From assembly GCA_025506515.1 (NCBI GenBank), contig CM046451.1, positions 49,455,645 through 49,519,644 on the forward strand: DNA of 64,000 nt, written 5' to 3'. Below the pieces are notes generated by a model. The model made no database searches. It was not told the origin of the DNA and was given only the letters and a program-made list of their open reading frames with translations. Source of the DNA: Flaveria trinervia. Its lineage: Eukaryota > Streptophyta > Magnoliopsida > Asterales > Asteraceae. Below, in pieces: positions 43,384-55,221 of the stretch. Every line of letters begins with the position of its first letter. Positions within the stretch are counted from its first letter, which is position 1. A program made the position numbers and the translations under genes.

Positions 43384-46300
43384 GGTTCTTCAACATGCCA
43401 AAGTAGCATCTGGTATGTAGACAGTGGGGGATCTATGCACATGACTGGAAACAGCTCTCTTCTTCATGACTACTCTCAAGGAAAGAAGGGGTTTGTTTCT
43501 TTTGGCAATGATGCTAGGGGTTACATCATTGGAAATGGCTTTGTCTCCAATGGAGAAATAAAGTTTCATGATGTTAATCATGTGGAAAATCTCAAGTATA
43601 ATCTCTTGAGTGTCAGTCAAATGTGTGATAAAGGCCATGTTGCTTTTTTCACCAGTCAGAACTGTAGGATTCTGTCATCCAAAGTTCTGCATTTGATTGA
43701 TAAGGTGTTGGATGATCACACTCTCCTGAGAGCCAATAGGACAGGAAGAGTGTATGCTTTAGATCTTTCCAAGAAAATAGATCTCAGAGGCAATCCTTGC
43801 CTATTTTCCAAAGCCTCTTCTCAAGAATCTAAACTGTGGCACAAAAGGCTGGGTCATGTTAATTTCAAAAACATGAATCAGCTTATCCACAATAGTTTAG
43901 TTAGAGGCTTACCAATAAAGGAGTTCCACTGTGATGAAACCTACACTGCTTGTTTAAAAGGAAAACAACACAAAGTCTCATTCCCTCCTATTGAAGAGCC
44001 TAAGTCCACTGCCTGCTTGCAATTCTGCATATGGATCTATTTGGTCCTATGAGAGTAATGAGCATGGCAAAGAAAATACTGTCTGGTATTGTGGATGATT
44101 ACTCCATATTTGTATGGACTTTCTTTCTACATTCAAAGGATGAGGTTGCTCAGAAGATTATTCACTTGTGTTGTATATTGAGAAGCAGTATTCCCTTCCA
44201 GTCAAGTGTATCCGGAGTGACAATGGTATTGAATTCAGAAACCATACACTTGATGATTCTTCTACCTTTCAAAGGGAATCAAAAGGTAGTTTAGCATACC
44301 AAGGACTCCAGAACAAAATGGAGTAGTGGAGAGAAAGAACAGGACCCTAATTGAAGCTGCAAGGTCCATGCTGGCTGACTTTGGTTTGCCACTGACCTTT
44401 GGGCTGAGGCTATCAACACAGCTTCCTATGTGCAGAATAGAGTCTTAGTAAATCAGAGGTTGATGAAGACTCCATATGAAGTTCTCCATCACTTGGCTCC
44501 TCTAATTTCATTTTTCAAAGCATTTGGGTGTCCTTTTTTATTCTCAACACAAAGGATCAACTACATAAATTTGATCCTAAGGTGGATGCAGGGTATTTTG
44601 TTGGTTATTCATCTACTTGCAAGGCATACAGAGTCTTCAACTGCAAAACAAAGATAGTTGAAGAAACTTTGCATGTGAAGTTTAATGAATCTCCTATGGA
44701 CAAGATTCCACAAAACCCTGTGGAGTTGTTTGATTTGCACATACTGCAATATGTTCCTTATCAACCTCCAGCTGTTGCAGATCCTGTGGATAAATCATCT
44801 TCTGCAGCATGTCTTCCACCTGGTGGTATTGATGATGATGATGATGATAATATCAATACTCACCTATTCAAGTTTAGTGACCAACTGCCTGTGTCTGCTA
44901 AATTTGATGTTCCTGTAGCTTTAGCAGTTCCATCCACAACAAATGCTGATGAGATCTCTGATTCCTCTACATCTTTTGAGTTACCATCTAATTCTTGGTT
45001 TCAAGAGTCTGTATCAACATCTGCTGCTGGTGAAGGTCCTACAAACACTTGCACAGATCTCATTGTTTATCAAGAACTGAAGAATCACCCAATGTCTCAG
45101 ATTATTGGTGATATCAATGCTGGTGTTTCAACAAGAATTCAATTGTCTAACTTCTGCTTCTATGCTCTCTTCATCAGTCAGCTAGAGCCAAAGAACTACC
45201 ATGTTGCTTTGAGAGACAATGGATGGGTTGAAGCTATGCAGCTTGAGCTACTTCAGTTCAAGAAACAGCAAGTGTGGGAACTGGTTCCTCTTCCCCCAGG
45301 TAAGTGTGCAATAGGCACTAAATGGGTTTTTAGGAATAAAACTGATGAAAATGGGCTTATTGTTAAGAACAGGCTAGACTGGTTGTACAGGGGTTTTCAC
45401 AAGAAGAAGGTATTGACTATGATGAAACCTTTGCCCTGTAGCCAAACTAGAGGCAATCAGATTGTTTTTAGCCTATGCTGCATTCCACAATCTTAAAGTT
45501 TTTCAAATGGATGTCAAAAGTGCCTTTTTATATGTAAAATAAAGGAAGAAGTTTATGTGTGTCAACCACCAGGTTTTGAGGATAATAAACATCCTGAATG
45601 GGTGTATAAACTTGATAAGGCTCTTTATGGGTTGAAACATCCTAGAGCCTGGTATGAGACACTCTCTATTTTTCTTCTTAAGAATAATTTCACTAGAGGC
45701 TCCATTGATAAACTTTGTTTATTAAGAAGGTGGATCAGCATAAGCTACTTGTTCAGATTTATGTTGATGATATCATTTTTGCATCCTCTGATCCCCAGTT
45801 TGTGATATTTTACAACATTAATGAAAAAGAGGTTTGAAATGAGTGCAATGGGAGAATTACAGTTCTTTCTAGCTTGCAAATTAAACAAAAGGCTGATGGA
45901 ACCTTTATTCATCAGTCAAAATATAAAAAAGATCTTTTGAATAAGTTTGATTTACAAAACTGTAAGCCCTGTTCTACTCCCATGTGCAACACCACACAAC
46001 TGGATGCTGATCAGAAAGGTAAAGCTGTTGATGAAACACTTTACAGATGTATGATTGGGTCCTTGATGTATTTAACAGCTTCTAGACCATATTATGTTTG
46101 CTACATGTTTTGCTAGATTTCAGGCTGCTCCTAAAGAGTCTCATTTGATTGCAGTCAAGAGAATCTTTAGATATTTGCAAGGTACACAATCTCTGGGTTT
46201 ATGGTATTCCACTGGACACTCTTGCAAATTAGTTGCTTTTTCAGATAGTGACTATGCAGGGTGTAAGTTAACTAGAAAGTCACTTCTGGTGGATATCAAT

Positions 46301-46688
46301 TCCTAGGAAACTGTTTGATTTCTTGGCAGAGAGTAAGAAACAAACATCTGTTGCTACATCCACTGCTGAAGCAGAGTACATTGCTGCTGGAAGTTGTACA
46401 TCTCAGGTACTCTGGCTTCAGAACCAATTATTGGATTATGGCATTACAGAGACTAAGACTCCATTATTAATGGATAGTGCTTCAGCTCTGTGTATTGTCA
46501 AAAATCCAGTCCAGCACTCTAGGACCAAACATATAGAGATCAGACATCACTTTATTCGGGATTGTTTTGAAAAAGGTCTGATTCATCCTAAGTTTGTGCC
46601 TAGTGCTGATGAGCTTACAGATATTTTTACTAAGCCTTTGGATAGTTCTACTTTCCAAAACCTTGTGTTAAGGCTTGGTATGCTGTAG
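43384..46688 (+). pseudogene. pol: pol of G1 (protease, integrase, RT, RNase H)
   Basis: Protease IWYVDSGGSMHMTGN near 43405-43450. Pre-integrase with LWHKRLGH and CLKGKQH (43830-43980). Integrase with HMDLFGP across a frameshift near 44010, and NGVVERKNRTL (catalytic Glu kept, about 44320-44350). An acidic linker runs 44700-45150. RT has VFQMDVKSAFL, KALYGLKHPRAWYETL and an intact YVDD at 45760-45771. RNase H has SDSDYAGCK, AEAEYIAAGSC and DIFTKPL, ending with TAG at 46686-46688. Frameshifts occur near 44240-44290, 44400, 45380-45490, 45705, 45810, 46095 and 46290. RNase H (46323-46688) is the longest clean part. Confidence 0.9.
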
Positions 46689-47065
46689 CTAGAATAAGTG
46701 ACAACTACTGATGATTTCAGTAAAAAGTACTGGTGATCATTGTAACCATGTCACATATAAGTACCGATGAGTCCTTTCTCCTTCAGTAGTTTTATAACTA
46801 CTGACGGCTAAATGCCTCACAAGTACTGAAGTACTTATCTGTTCAAACTACTGATGTAGTTACAACTACTGAAATCAGTACAAACAGATAAGTACTGACG
46901 TCCTATGAAACACCTGAAAAGCAGATGCAAAGTCTGATGAGTAAGTGTTGACGACAGTATGAAACAGCTGAAAGCTATGAATTGACGAAACTACTGAAAA
47001 AAACTTTCTCTTCAGTTGTTTCTACAACTGCTGTTTCATTCTAAACAACTGAAGCAAAACCATGT

Positions 47066-47345
47066 CTTCAGTAGTTTTATAACTACTCATGACTAATACC
47101 AAGTCTTCAGCTGTTTACAACAACTGATGCCAAAACAACTGTCTTCAGTAGTTTTCACAACTACTGATGACACACACCAAGTCCTCAGTTGTTTCATCAT
47201 CTGAAGTCAAAACCATGGTCTTCAGTAGTTTTCTAACTGCTGATGCCTAAAACCACGACTTCAGCTGTTTTAACGTCTGAAAGGGTAATACCATGTCAAC
47301 AGTCGGTTTAAAACTACTGATGACTAACACCACACCCTTCAGTCA
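47066..47345 (+). repeat. 38-39 bp tandem palindromic array, G1
   Basis: CTTCAG-type unit starts lie at 47066, 47104, 47143, 47182, 47220, 47259, near 47295 and at 47338, an average step of about 38.8 bp. Many units hold an inverted repeat such as CAGTAGTT...AACTACTG. It ends 16 bp before the TATA box. Confidence 0.8.
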
Positions 47346-47360
47346 TTTTCACCCCTACCC

Positions 47361-47368
47361 TATAAATA
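47361..47368 (+). promoter_or_regulatory. Candidate internal TATA box for ORF3, G1
   Basis: TATAAATA in the context CCCTATAAATACC, 60 bp before the ORF3 ATG: normal spacing for a plant core promoter with a short leader. Confidence 0.6.
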
Positions 47369-47427
47369 CCTGTCCTCTTCTCTAATGTTTCATTAGCCGT
47401 TATTTTCTGAACTTCTCTCTCTCAAAC

Positions 47428-50400
47428 ATGGCGACCATGAGTCTGAAACCACGACACAACTGCGTTGCTTACCTTACAAAGTTAGCTTTTTGGAACAAAT
47501 ATGATAATGCCATTGACTTAATGGTGGATTCCCCATATCGCACAGCCTTTCTCTTGAATCCAAGCATTTACCCTGAATCCCTCAGTCAATTCTGGTCAAA
47601 TGCTTTTGTTCATACTGATGAGTCTACCGGTCAGATCTCTGTTCGGTCCTTATCAACCAGAACCAGTGGTCGTTACAGCCGACATCATTCGCCAGGCATT
47701 ACACTTACACGACTCCACCGCTGTGACTGCATACCCAAAGGGCACAACAGATATGTCCTTTCTCAATCATGGGTATGAAGGTGATCTTCGAGCTACAACC
47801 GTTCTAAAGAAACATTTCCATGACGCTGAGAAAGTCATTTTTCACAGGTAAATGTCTGCGTAGCCTCCAAGACATCTTCTTGGGATCAAATGTCATCCCA
47901 ATGGCAACAGGTATTGTATTCTATTCTAGAACACCAACCGCTAAATTTTCTGAAATTGTGTTTCTAGAAATAAAGACTTGGCTCGGAAACCTATGGCAAA
48001 CCGATGGCCATTTATCTCCAGGTTTCTAATGGCCATTATTTTGGATGAATTAAAATCTGATGGCCTTGTTGGCCTTGGAGTCCCTGCACCAGCTATTTTG
48101 GCTGAGGTATACTCCAGGCACAACTCAGACCCTACACTCAAAGAAGCTGCCCGAATGCTAAAGCCCAAGCACAGGGAACCGAAAACTTCCTCCATCAGAA
48201 CCAAAGTCCCACTAAACCAAAATCAAAACAACTCAAAACAGCTATTCAGGGAGATGAGTCCCCTGAAGATGCTCCTGCACCACCAATGCAGGATATACTT
48301 GCTGGCTTAAACCCCCCAGCAGTATCAGAGACTCTACCAGCCATAGCCGCTCAGGATTCCTCTCAAAAGGAGCCTGCAGCCACCACACAAGGGGTACCCA
48401 CACATCGGATCTTCCTCACTTGAGGAGATTGCCATTGAAGAGCACCATCCTCCCCAGGTGCACACATCCTTCTACCCCATCACCCCATGCAACCGCCCCA
48501 AAGTCCAACCATAATCATTGCAAATATGCTGACTCAGTTGCATGCCTCTCCTCCTCCCAAACAACCACCAACAAAGGGGAGAACCACATACATTAAGGAA
48601 GAGGATCACCATGTTTCTGACAACCCACAGCACCGGGGTTTACAAATTCTATCTCCTGGTGTAGATAGGGAAATTAGAATATCTAGTGAGGCTGCCACCT
48701 CTTCTGAATCAGCACATGATCAGAATGAGGCTGGTAATATTGCTAAGACTCACTAGAGGAACAGCTGATGAAGGACATAGTCCTGAGGCTGGAAGTCCCC
48801 AGTTCCAAGAAAAAGGGGCACATGCTAAAACTGGTCTACACCCAGTGCATGTAAATCCTGCTACAAGCAGGGGGTCAGGTGATTCAGCTTCTGCTGATGA
48901 TGACCTGGGCTTTTTCTATGACGTTCTAGCCCACAATACCATCCTGGAGGCTGAGGTTAGTAGACTACAAGAACTGCTTGCCAAGAAGTCTCAGGATGTA
49001 AGTCCATCTGCCCCCACCAACCCACAGATGGCACCTTCCTTTGAAGGTTCCCCAAACACTTTACCCTCTCACTTCACTGAGCCTCCAGCTTCTGCTTTTG
49101 GCACTATCTCTCCGGGACAGAACCCCCAGAGCAGATGGTTGCTGTATTCCAACAATCCCTACCTCTCATCACTCCCATCATCAATGAAATTGTTTATAAA
49201 GCCATTGATGAGAGGATTTCCTCAACTCTACAACCACTCATTGATGATGCTGTGCACAAGCAACTTTCTGCGGTACAAACCCCTGTCTCCAATGCATCCA
49301 AAAAGGGGGAGAGTACTGCAGTGAAAGAAAAAAAGAGAAAAAGAACTGAGGATGAGAAGGCACAAGAGAAAACCCAGGAGTTGGAAAAAGAAAAGCAACA
49401 ACAACTGATCACTTACAAAAGAAAGAAAAGTGCTGGTGATCAAGCTAATGCTGAAGAAAAATCCTTGGAAGAGCTAGTAAAAGATGCAGATGACACACAT
49501 AGCCGATCCATGGACAAAATTATTGAGCAACTCTTCAAGCAAGGCTTTGATACAGCCACATTAGACAGTGAGATCAGGAAGTTGGAAGTGGAGGAAATTC
49601 AAACCAGATGGGCTGGGTATGATGTACTGTAGAAAGAGAGATTGGAGATCATGATTCGATTCATTGCCAAATACTTAGGAAGATCTTTGATGGAGATTCG
49701 TTCATGGACCAGAGACAGTATTCTGGCTATAGCCACCAGAATCTGTTGTCTGAGCGATTTCATAAGGGGATTATCATTGAAGCACTTGATGAGGCTGGGG
49801 CTGGAAAAAGGTTTGAAATGGCAAGACTTACAAAGGCCAAACTCACAACCAAAATGCTTGAACAACCTTCCCTATCACCCACTCAAAAACAGCCTACCCC
49901 TCAAATCTCCAAACCAATCTCAAAGCCCAAATCCAAACATCCTCAATCTTCAAAACCAATTCCTTTACCATCCCAACCATCATCCAGTGATGCACCTAGA
50001 AGGAGGAGAAGGGTGCTGAGGATAGAAGAAGATGAAGAAGAAGAGGATGAAGATGATAGTCTGCCACTCTCTGCTGTTCTAATGCTACCAGAACCCAGGA
50101 GTCAACCCATGATCACACCTGACTCTCAAAGGGAAATGGTTAGAGCCAAGATAGAAGATGAAGAACAGTAGAAGCAGCACGATGAGCAACTACTGAAGAT
50201 GGTTGACAAGGAATTTCCTCAGTCATCATCTATACAAGCCATGAAAGGGCATGCTCAGAGGCTGTACACTCTCAGACACACATTTCAGTATCAGAAGGAG
50301 AGAGTGAGAGTATGGCCAGACCCCAAGGTGAGTTCTAGAATCCACAAAAGATCTATTCCACACAGATACAATGGCCAGGTTAGAAAAACAATAGACTCTA

Positions 50401-50774
50401 CAATCATGTTGGCCATTGTAGTCTCACCATGGGAGATAATTGATGAATTCAAGAAGGCTCATCAATCAAAAATGACCCCTCAAGCCTTACTGGAAAACAA
50501 GATGATCAAAAAGGGGTTATTATATAAGAAGCTTGAAGACATTAAGAAGAATGAGCTCCAGTTACTCCTTGAGGGCACTCATCCTGATGAATTTGTCTAC
50601 AGGGAGGTAACTACTGTGGAGTTGAAAAATGGCAGGACTATGAAGTACTTATCTGAGTACTATGGTCCAGAGTTCTTCTTTGAAGGAGGAGTAGAAGAAC
50701 TCTCCAAGGAGGAACAAGTTGTTCTCCTTGAGGCCTATGTTCGAGAGTCATACAGACTCATAATGGGGAAGTAA
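47428..50774 (+). pseudogene. ORF3 ('env-like') of G1
   Basis: About 3.35 kb from ATG 47428 to TAA 50772-50774. The N-terminal region (47428-48200) has a globular domain with FLLNPSIYPESLSQFW and TADIIRQALHLHD, GYEGDL and an FHTILHC-like region; it resembles a protein family often annotated after copia pol in Asteraceae (from memory). A Pro/Ser/Gln-rich centre (48200-49100) follows, then a long charged coiled coil (49135-49630) and a C-terminal part (50199-50774) open for 191 codons. Frameshifts lie near 47640, 47850, 48000 and 48310; stops near 48754, 49630 and 50169. No membrane segment is evident. Function unknown. Confidence 0.75.
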
Positions 50775-50980
50775 ATCTCATGAATGGGATAACAACTCTA
50801 TGTCCAGTTCCCCAAAACAGAGTTCCCATTCATACATTGGCAAACAGATCTGTGAGATTTCTTCCTAGGCCAGAGCTTATATGGGTCATCTTCTCTACTG
50901 ATCAAGAAGGAAAAAGACCAACCATTTTGTCAATAATAAGTGGGAAAATAAATCAATTAGAGGTTTTGGCTGGATTGGTT

Positions 50981-50991
50981 CAGGGGGAGTT
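50981..50991 (+). other. Polypurine tract of G1
   Basis: CAGGGGGAGTT precedes the TGTTGGACC start of the 3' LTR. The 200 bp between ORF3 and this tract (50775-50980) hold nothing recognised. Confidence 0.88.
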
Positions 50992-51887
50992 TGTTGGACC
51001 AAAAGAACCAATGAGCCAAGATCAGAAAACCTCTAAGTCCCACATGATATCACAACAACTGCTGAAGGCTTCATAAGCAGTTCGACAAGTGCTGAAAACT
51101 CCAACAGCTGAAGATCAAGTGCTGAAGACTTCAACAGCTGAAGACTAAAGTGCTGAAGTTCAACAGCTGAAGAACACAAGTGCTGAAGCTGAACAGCTGA
51201 AGAACACAAGTACTGAAGCTGAAGACCAAAGTACTGAAGTACAACAGCTGAAGAGTCTACAAGTGCTGAAGATCAACAACTGGTGTACAAAGTCTGAAGA
51301 CAAAGACTGAAGACATCAGCTGATGATATCTACTGAAGTCATCAGCTGATGAAACGTCTGAAGTTCAAGTCTGAAGAACAAGTACTGAAGTTTCAGTAGT
51401 TTGTCACAACAGCTGAAGAGTACTTCTTCAGTAGTTGTGATATCAGTAGTTTTATGTTTTTACTTTCAGTAGTTTTGTAAAACGACTGAAGAGCTTGTTC
51501 TTCAGTCGTTGTAGTATCAATAGTTTTATGTTTTTCAGTAGTTATAGTAACTGATAACACTTAGTATGTTTGTAAGAAGATGTCAGCTGTTTTGACATCT
51601 TCAGTAGTTGTGTTTCAGTTGGAATAATTCTGTTAGATGTCACTATCAAGTGACATCAGCAGACGTCACATCTCTTATATAAGAGGTGTCGACCTAATTG
51701 TAATTGTGACATTCCGTTACCACGAAAGCGAATATTGAATGAAATATATTTACAGAATTCTCTCTATCTATAACCGTTTTTGTTCTTCATTGAATATCTT
51801 TTCGTTCTTGTGAATTGGCTAATTCATTGATTAGAATTCCGCTGCTATACTCTCTAATTAATCAAACGTAGATCACTGATCCTAACA
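50992..51887 (+). repeat. 3' LTR of G1
   Basis: 896 bp, TGTTGGACC to CCTAACA. U3 has many CTGAAG words; TATA box TATATAAG at 51676-51683. It lacks the insert seen in the 5' copy. Confidence 0.95.
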
Positions 51888-52406
51888 ATATTTTAGTTTA
51901 ATCTTGAGATCACCAAAAGGTCTAGTCATCTATTTTTTTGAATCTACCGACATATCATCTATGGTCTAGCAACCTTTAGGTCTACTTTCTTCGTGTTCCC
52001 TTAGTCGTAGCTAGCTTATCTATCATATTTTCTTTTATATTGCTCAGACAACACAGACTTATACATGAGGTTTGCATCTTTTCCATTTTTGATTTATTTA
52101 TTTTTTTTAAAGTCCCAAATGGTTTGTTCCTGTGTACTATCATATTCCAAAAATTGAATCGGTATCACACGTACAATCTTATTATTATCAGCTTGCCTCT
52201 CCTTTTCCCTCGCCTTTTTTATATTTCCTAAACCTATTCTCCCCCTAAAATTATAAAACCATCACGTATTAGCATTTTAGGATTTTAATAGGCAAGGAAA
52301 TAAACCATTTGTAATTAAAATAATTAAAATTAAAAAAAGACAAGAGAATAAAAAAAATAAAATTCAAAATTGAAAAAATAAAAGAAACTAGACACGACGC
52401 ATCGGA
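51888..52406 (-). other. pol-ORF3 spacer of C2, part 2
   Basis: Continues the C2 spacer beyond G1: 51900-52250 aligns with C1's 28640-29010 (CTAGCAACCTTTAGGTCTAC region and the CTATTCTCCCCCTAAAAT block). AT-rich, no gene. Confidence 0.7.
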
Positions 52407-55034
52407 CTATACATGGTCATCTTCAGGAACGACGTCACTTTTCATTTTAACTCCGTTGACCTCTAACAAATATAAAAAACATGGTTTGTCAAATGCCTTG
52501 TATAGAGGTTAGCACGTTGAAAATCCGTATTTATTTTTACCACATCGATTAAGTTCTTTTCAAACCAGTCACATATAAAGTGGTATTTAATAGCGATGTG
52601 TTTGGTCTTTGGATATTGGATCGGGTTCTTAGTAACTGCAATTGCAGCAGAGTTATCAACAAAGATAGGAGTAGAAGAGAAGTTCAAACCGTAATCCCGC
52701 ATTTTCTATTGAATCCATATGATTTGAGAACCGCAGCTTGCAGCAGCAACGTATTCAACTTCACAGGTTCACAATGCAACCGAGGTCTGCTTCTTACACT
52801 ACCCGGTTACTAATCTTCTTCCAAAGTACTTACACCCTGCTGATGTAGACTCGTAGTTCATCTTGCAGCCACCGTAATCCGAGTCACTATACGCTGTAAG
52901 CTCAAAGCCATCATCATGAGGATACCACAACCCAAGTGTGGGTGTGCCCTTCAGATAATGAAAAATCCATTTGACCCCAAGTAGATGGTTCACCTTAGGC
53001 TTTGCCTGATATCGTGAGCATAAACATGTAGCATACATGATATCAGGTCGTGAGGCAGTGAGATACATGAGAGATCCGATCATCCCTCGGTACATAGTGG
53101 CATCTACCAAATCACCATTCTCATCGGGTGCTACATCATGGTTTGTAGCAAGTGGAGTGCCAGCTGTAGAAGCATTCTCCATGTCAAACAGACTGAGAAT
53201 ATCCCCTACATACTTGGTATGATGTATGAAGATCCCATTTGGTGTCTGATCCACTTGTAACCCGAGAAAAAACTTCATCTCCCCCATTGCCCTCATCTTA
53301 AACTCCGTCTTCATTACTGCTTCAAACTCTTTGCATAATTCTTCGTTCTTGGAACCGGAGATTATGTCATCAACATAGATTTGTACGAGCAGTAAATCTC
53401 CATCCTTTCTTTGATAAACAATGTACCATCAATGACTCCCCTACGAAAACCATGTTTCACAAGATTAGTTGAGAGTTTCTCATACCAGGCCCGCAGAGCT
53501 TGCTGAAGCCCATATAGTGCCTTGTCGAGTTTGTAAACTCTCTCCCGATGATATGGATCCTCAAATCCCTCGGGTTGACTAACATGCACTATCTCTCTAA
53601 TCTCACCATGAAGGAATGCACTCTTCACATCTAGTTGATAAACTTTGATTTTCATATAAGATGCATAGGCATGGAAGATGCGGATTGCTTCCATCCGTGC
53701 CACTGGTGAAACCACATCATTGTAGTGGATACCTTCAACTTGTCGAAAGCCCAGAACAACAAGACAAGCTTTGTTTCTGATGATCACTCCCTGATCATCT
53801 TTCTTGCATTTCAAGACCCATTTGGTACCGATGACTTTAGCACCTTTAGGTCTATCTACTAGAGTCCATACACCTAACTTCTTAAGCTGAAGAAGTTCTT
53901 CCTACATGGCACTCACCCAAGCCTCATGATTCAGTGCTTCACTTACATAATTTGGCTCAAACTGAGACATGAAGATGCAGTAGGAACCATCGTGAAGGTA
54001 TCCCTTTTCCATCACAGAGGCATAATCAGCTGAGTATAGCTGATTTCTAGTCTGAACCCCTAATCTCACATCTCCTATAACATTATCCAAAGGATGATAG
54101 ACATTCAGACGTGAGCTAGGAGTTGTTGGAACTACTACCTCAAAATCAAGATTGTGAACATTTGGTTCTGAATCTGAGGCAATAGGAGTCTAAGCTTCCG
54201 ACATCTCAGGTGCATCATTATGAGATGCTTGTGGACTTGAGGTAGGCGGAACCTATGCATCCGGGTTGTGTTGGTCATTTTCCACATTTTCTTCATCAGA
54301 GGAGGAGTCACTAAAATAAAGTGCTCATCCTAAATTGGTAGATGATGGTCTTTGTGAACTGGATGGTGTTGAGTCTTGAGACGGTGTGTTCAAGACATCA
54401 TACATCATCTTGTTTGCGAACTCGTCTTCTGAAGCAGAAAAATGAATATTGAAGGATTTGAAGAATCCATCATAGTCGAAAAAGTAAGCAGGTCCTTTTC
54501 CAGCAGGCGGTGTGGTGTATCTCTGAACATCAACGTTACACCACACCTCTACTTGACCCGTTGAGTTGTTGTAAACCCTCTTGTTCAGTATGTTGTATCC
54601 TAGAAAAATCCCTTCATCAACTTTCTCACTAAACTTTCCCTCTTGAGTCTTTTCCATGGCGTTTCACAACCAAAACTCGATTAAGCGTGTAACATGCATT
54701 TTCTATTGCTTCATTCCAGAATTGAATAGGCAGTTTCGAGTCTGCAAGCACAGTACGTGCCGTCTCTATCAAGCTATGATTCTTCCGTTTAGCAACCCCG
54801 TTCATCTGAGGAGTGTAGGCAGAGGTGAATTGATGCACAATTCCCTTTTCCTTGCAATAGGACTTCATCCACTGATTCTTGAACTCGGTTCCATTGTCTA
54901 AGCGCACCCGTCGTACTTTAGGCTTGTATAGGGATTCCAGTGTGGTTACTAATTCCTTGAAGGATTCAAATGTTTCTAATTTGGATTTTAGAAACATTAC
55001 CCAAGAGAATCTTGAGTAATCATGAGTAACTACA
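52407..55034 (-). pseudogene. pol: integrase C-half, RT and RNase H of C2 pol
   Basis: Minus strand: integrase from DYSRFSWVMF and VRLDNGTEFKNQW to QMNGVAKRKN, where the catalytic Glu codon is AAA (54791-54789); integrase tail with KVDEGIFLGYN; an acidic linker with SDSSSDEE; RT with GVIIRNKACLVVLGFRQVEG, LDVKSAFLHGE, KALYGLQQALRAWYEKL and intact YVDD (53377-53366); then KYVGDIL, GSLMYLTASRPDIMYATCL, SDSDYGGCK and the RNase H tail ending with TAG near 52407. Stops near 54325, 54240, 53902, 52709 and a few frameshifts break it. RT and RNase H are the better preserved parts. Confidence 0.88.
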
Positions 55035-55221
55035 TTGTTGTGAAGTCGGCTTGGATCGATAAACATCCAAGCATGTTCTTGACGAAAGGATAAACAACAG
55101 CACAAACCAAGAGAAAATCAATAACACAAACTATAATTTAATGGTTTCATTGATAATACCTAACGATTACAAGTTCATTACAACATAAGAATCAAGACTC
55201 TTGGCAAGGGGAAGATCGAGC
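55035..55221. other. Unidentified segment between C2 integrase and A3
   Basis: Homology to integrase stops near 55034 at GTAGTTACTCATGATTAC on the minus strand. The next 187 bp match nothing else in the window. It may be filler, host DNA or another repeat; I cannot assign it. Confidence 0.5.

Larger units (their letters stand above)
46689..47427 (+). promoter_or_regulatory. pol-ORF3 spacer and internal promoter region of G1
   Basis: 739 bp without a gene, rich in CAGTAGTTTT and AACTACTGA words that also fill the LTR U3. A tandem array of palindromic units (47066-47345) runs up to a TATA box (47361-47368), and the ORF3 ATG follows 60 bp later. The leader is pyrimidine-rich (TTCTCTCTCTC). Confidence 0.65.
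38675..51892 (+). mobile_element. SIRE-like retrotransposon G1 with perfect target duplication
   Basis: Full-length plus-strand element: ATATT (38675-38679), 5' LTR 38680-40302, primer site, gag, pol, promoter-bearing spacer, ORF3, polypurine tract, 3' LTR 50992-51887, ATATT (51888-51892). It is inserted in the pol-ORF3 spacer of C2; sequence on both sides continues the alignment with C1's spacer. Apart from an insert in the 5' LTR, the LTRs differ at only a few positions, so it is the youngest insertion measurable here. Confidence 0.96.

Noticed and set aside
47941..48204. Minus-strand ORF within G1 ORF3
   Set aside because: It is a shadow of the sense ORF3 domain, which matches a known type of post-pol product.
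55035..55221. Host gene 3' end captured in C2
   Set aside because: The AT-rich look is suggestive only; there is no coding match or poly(A) tract to support it.
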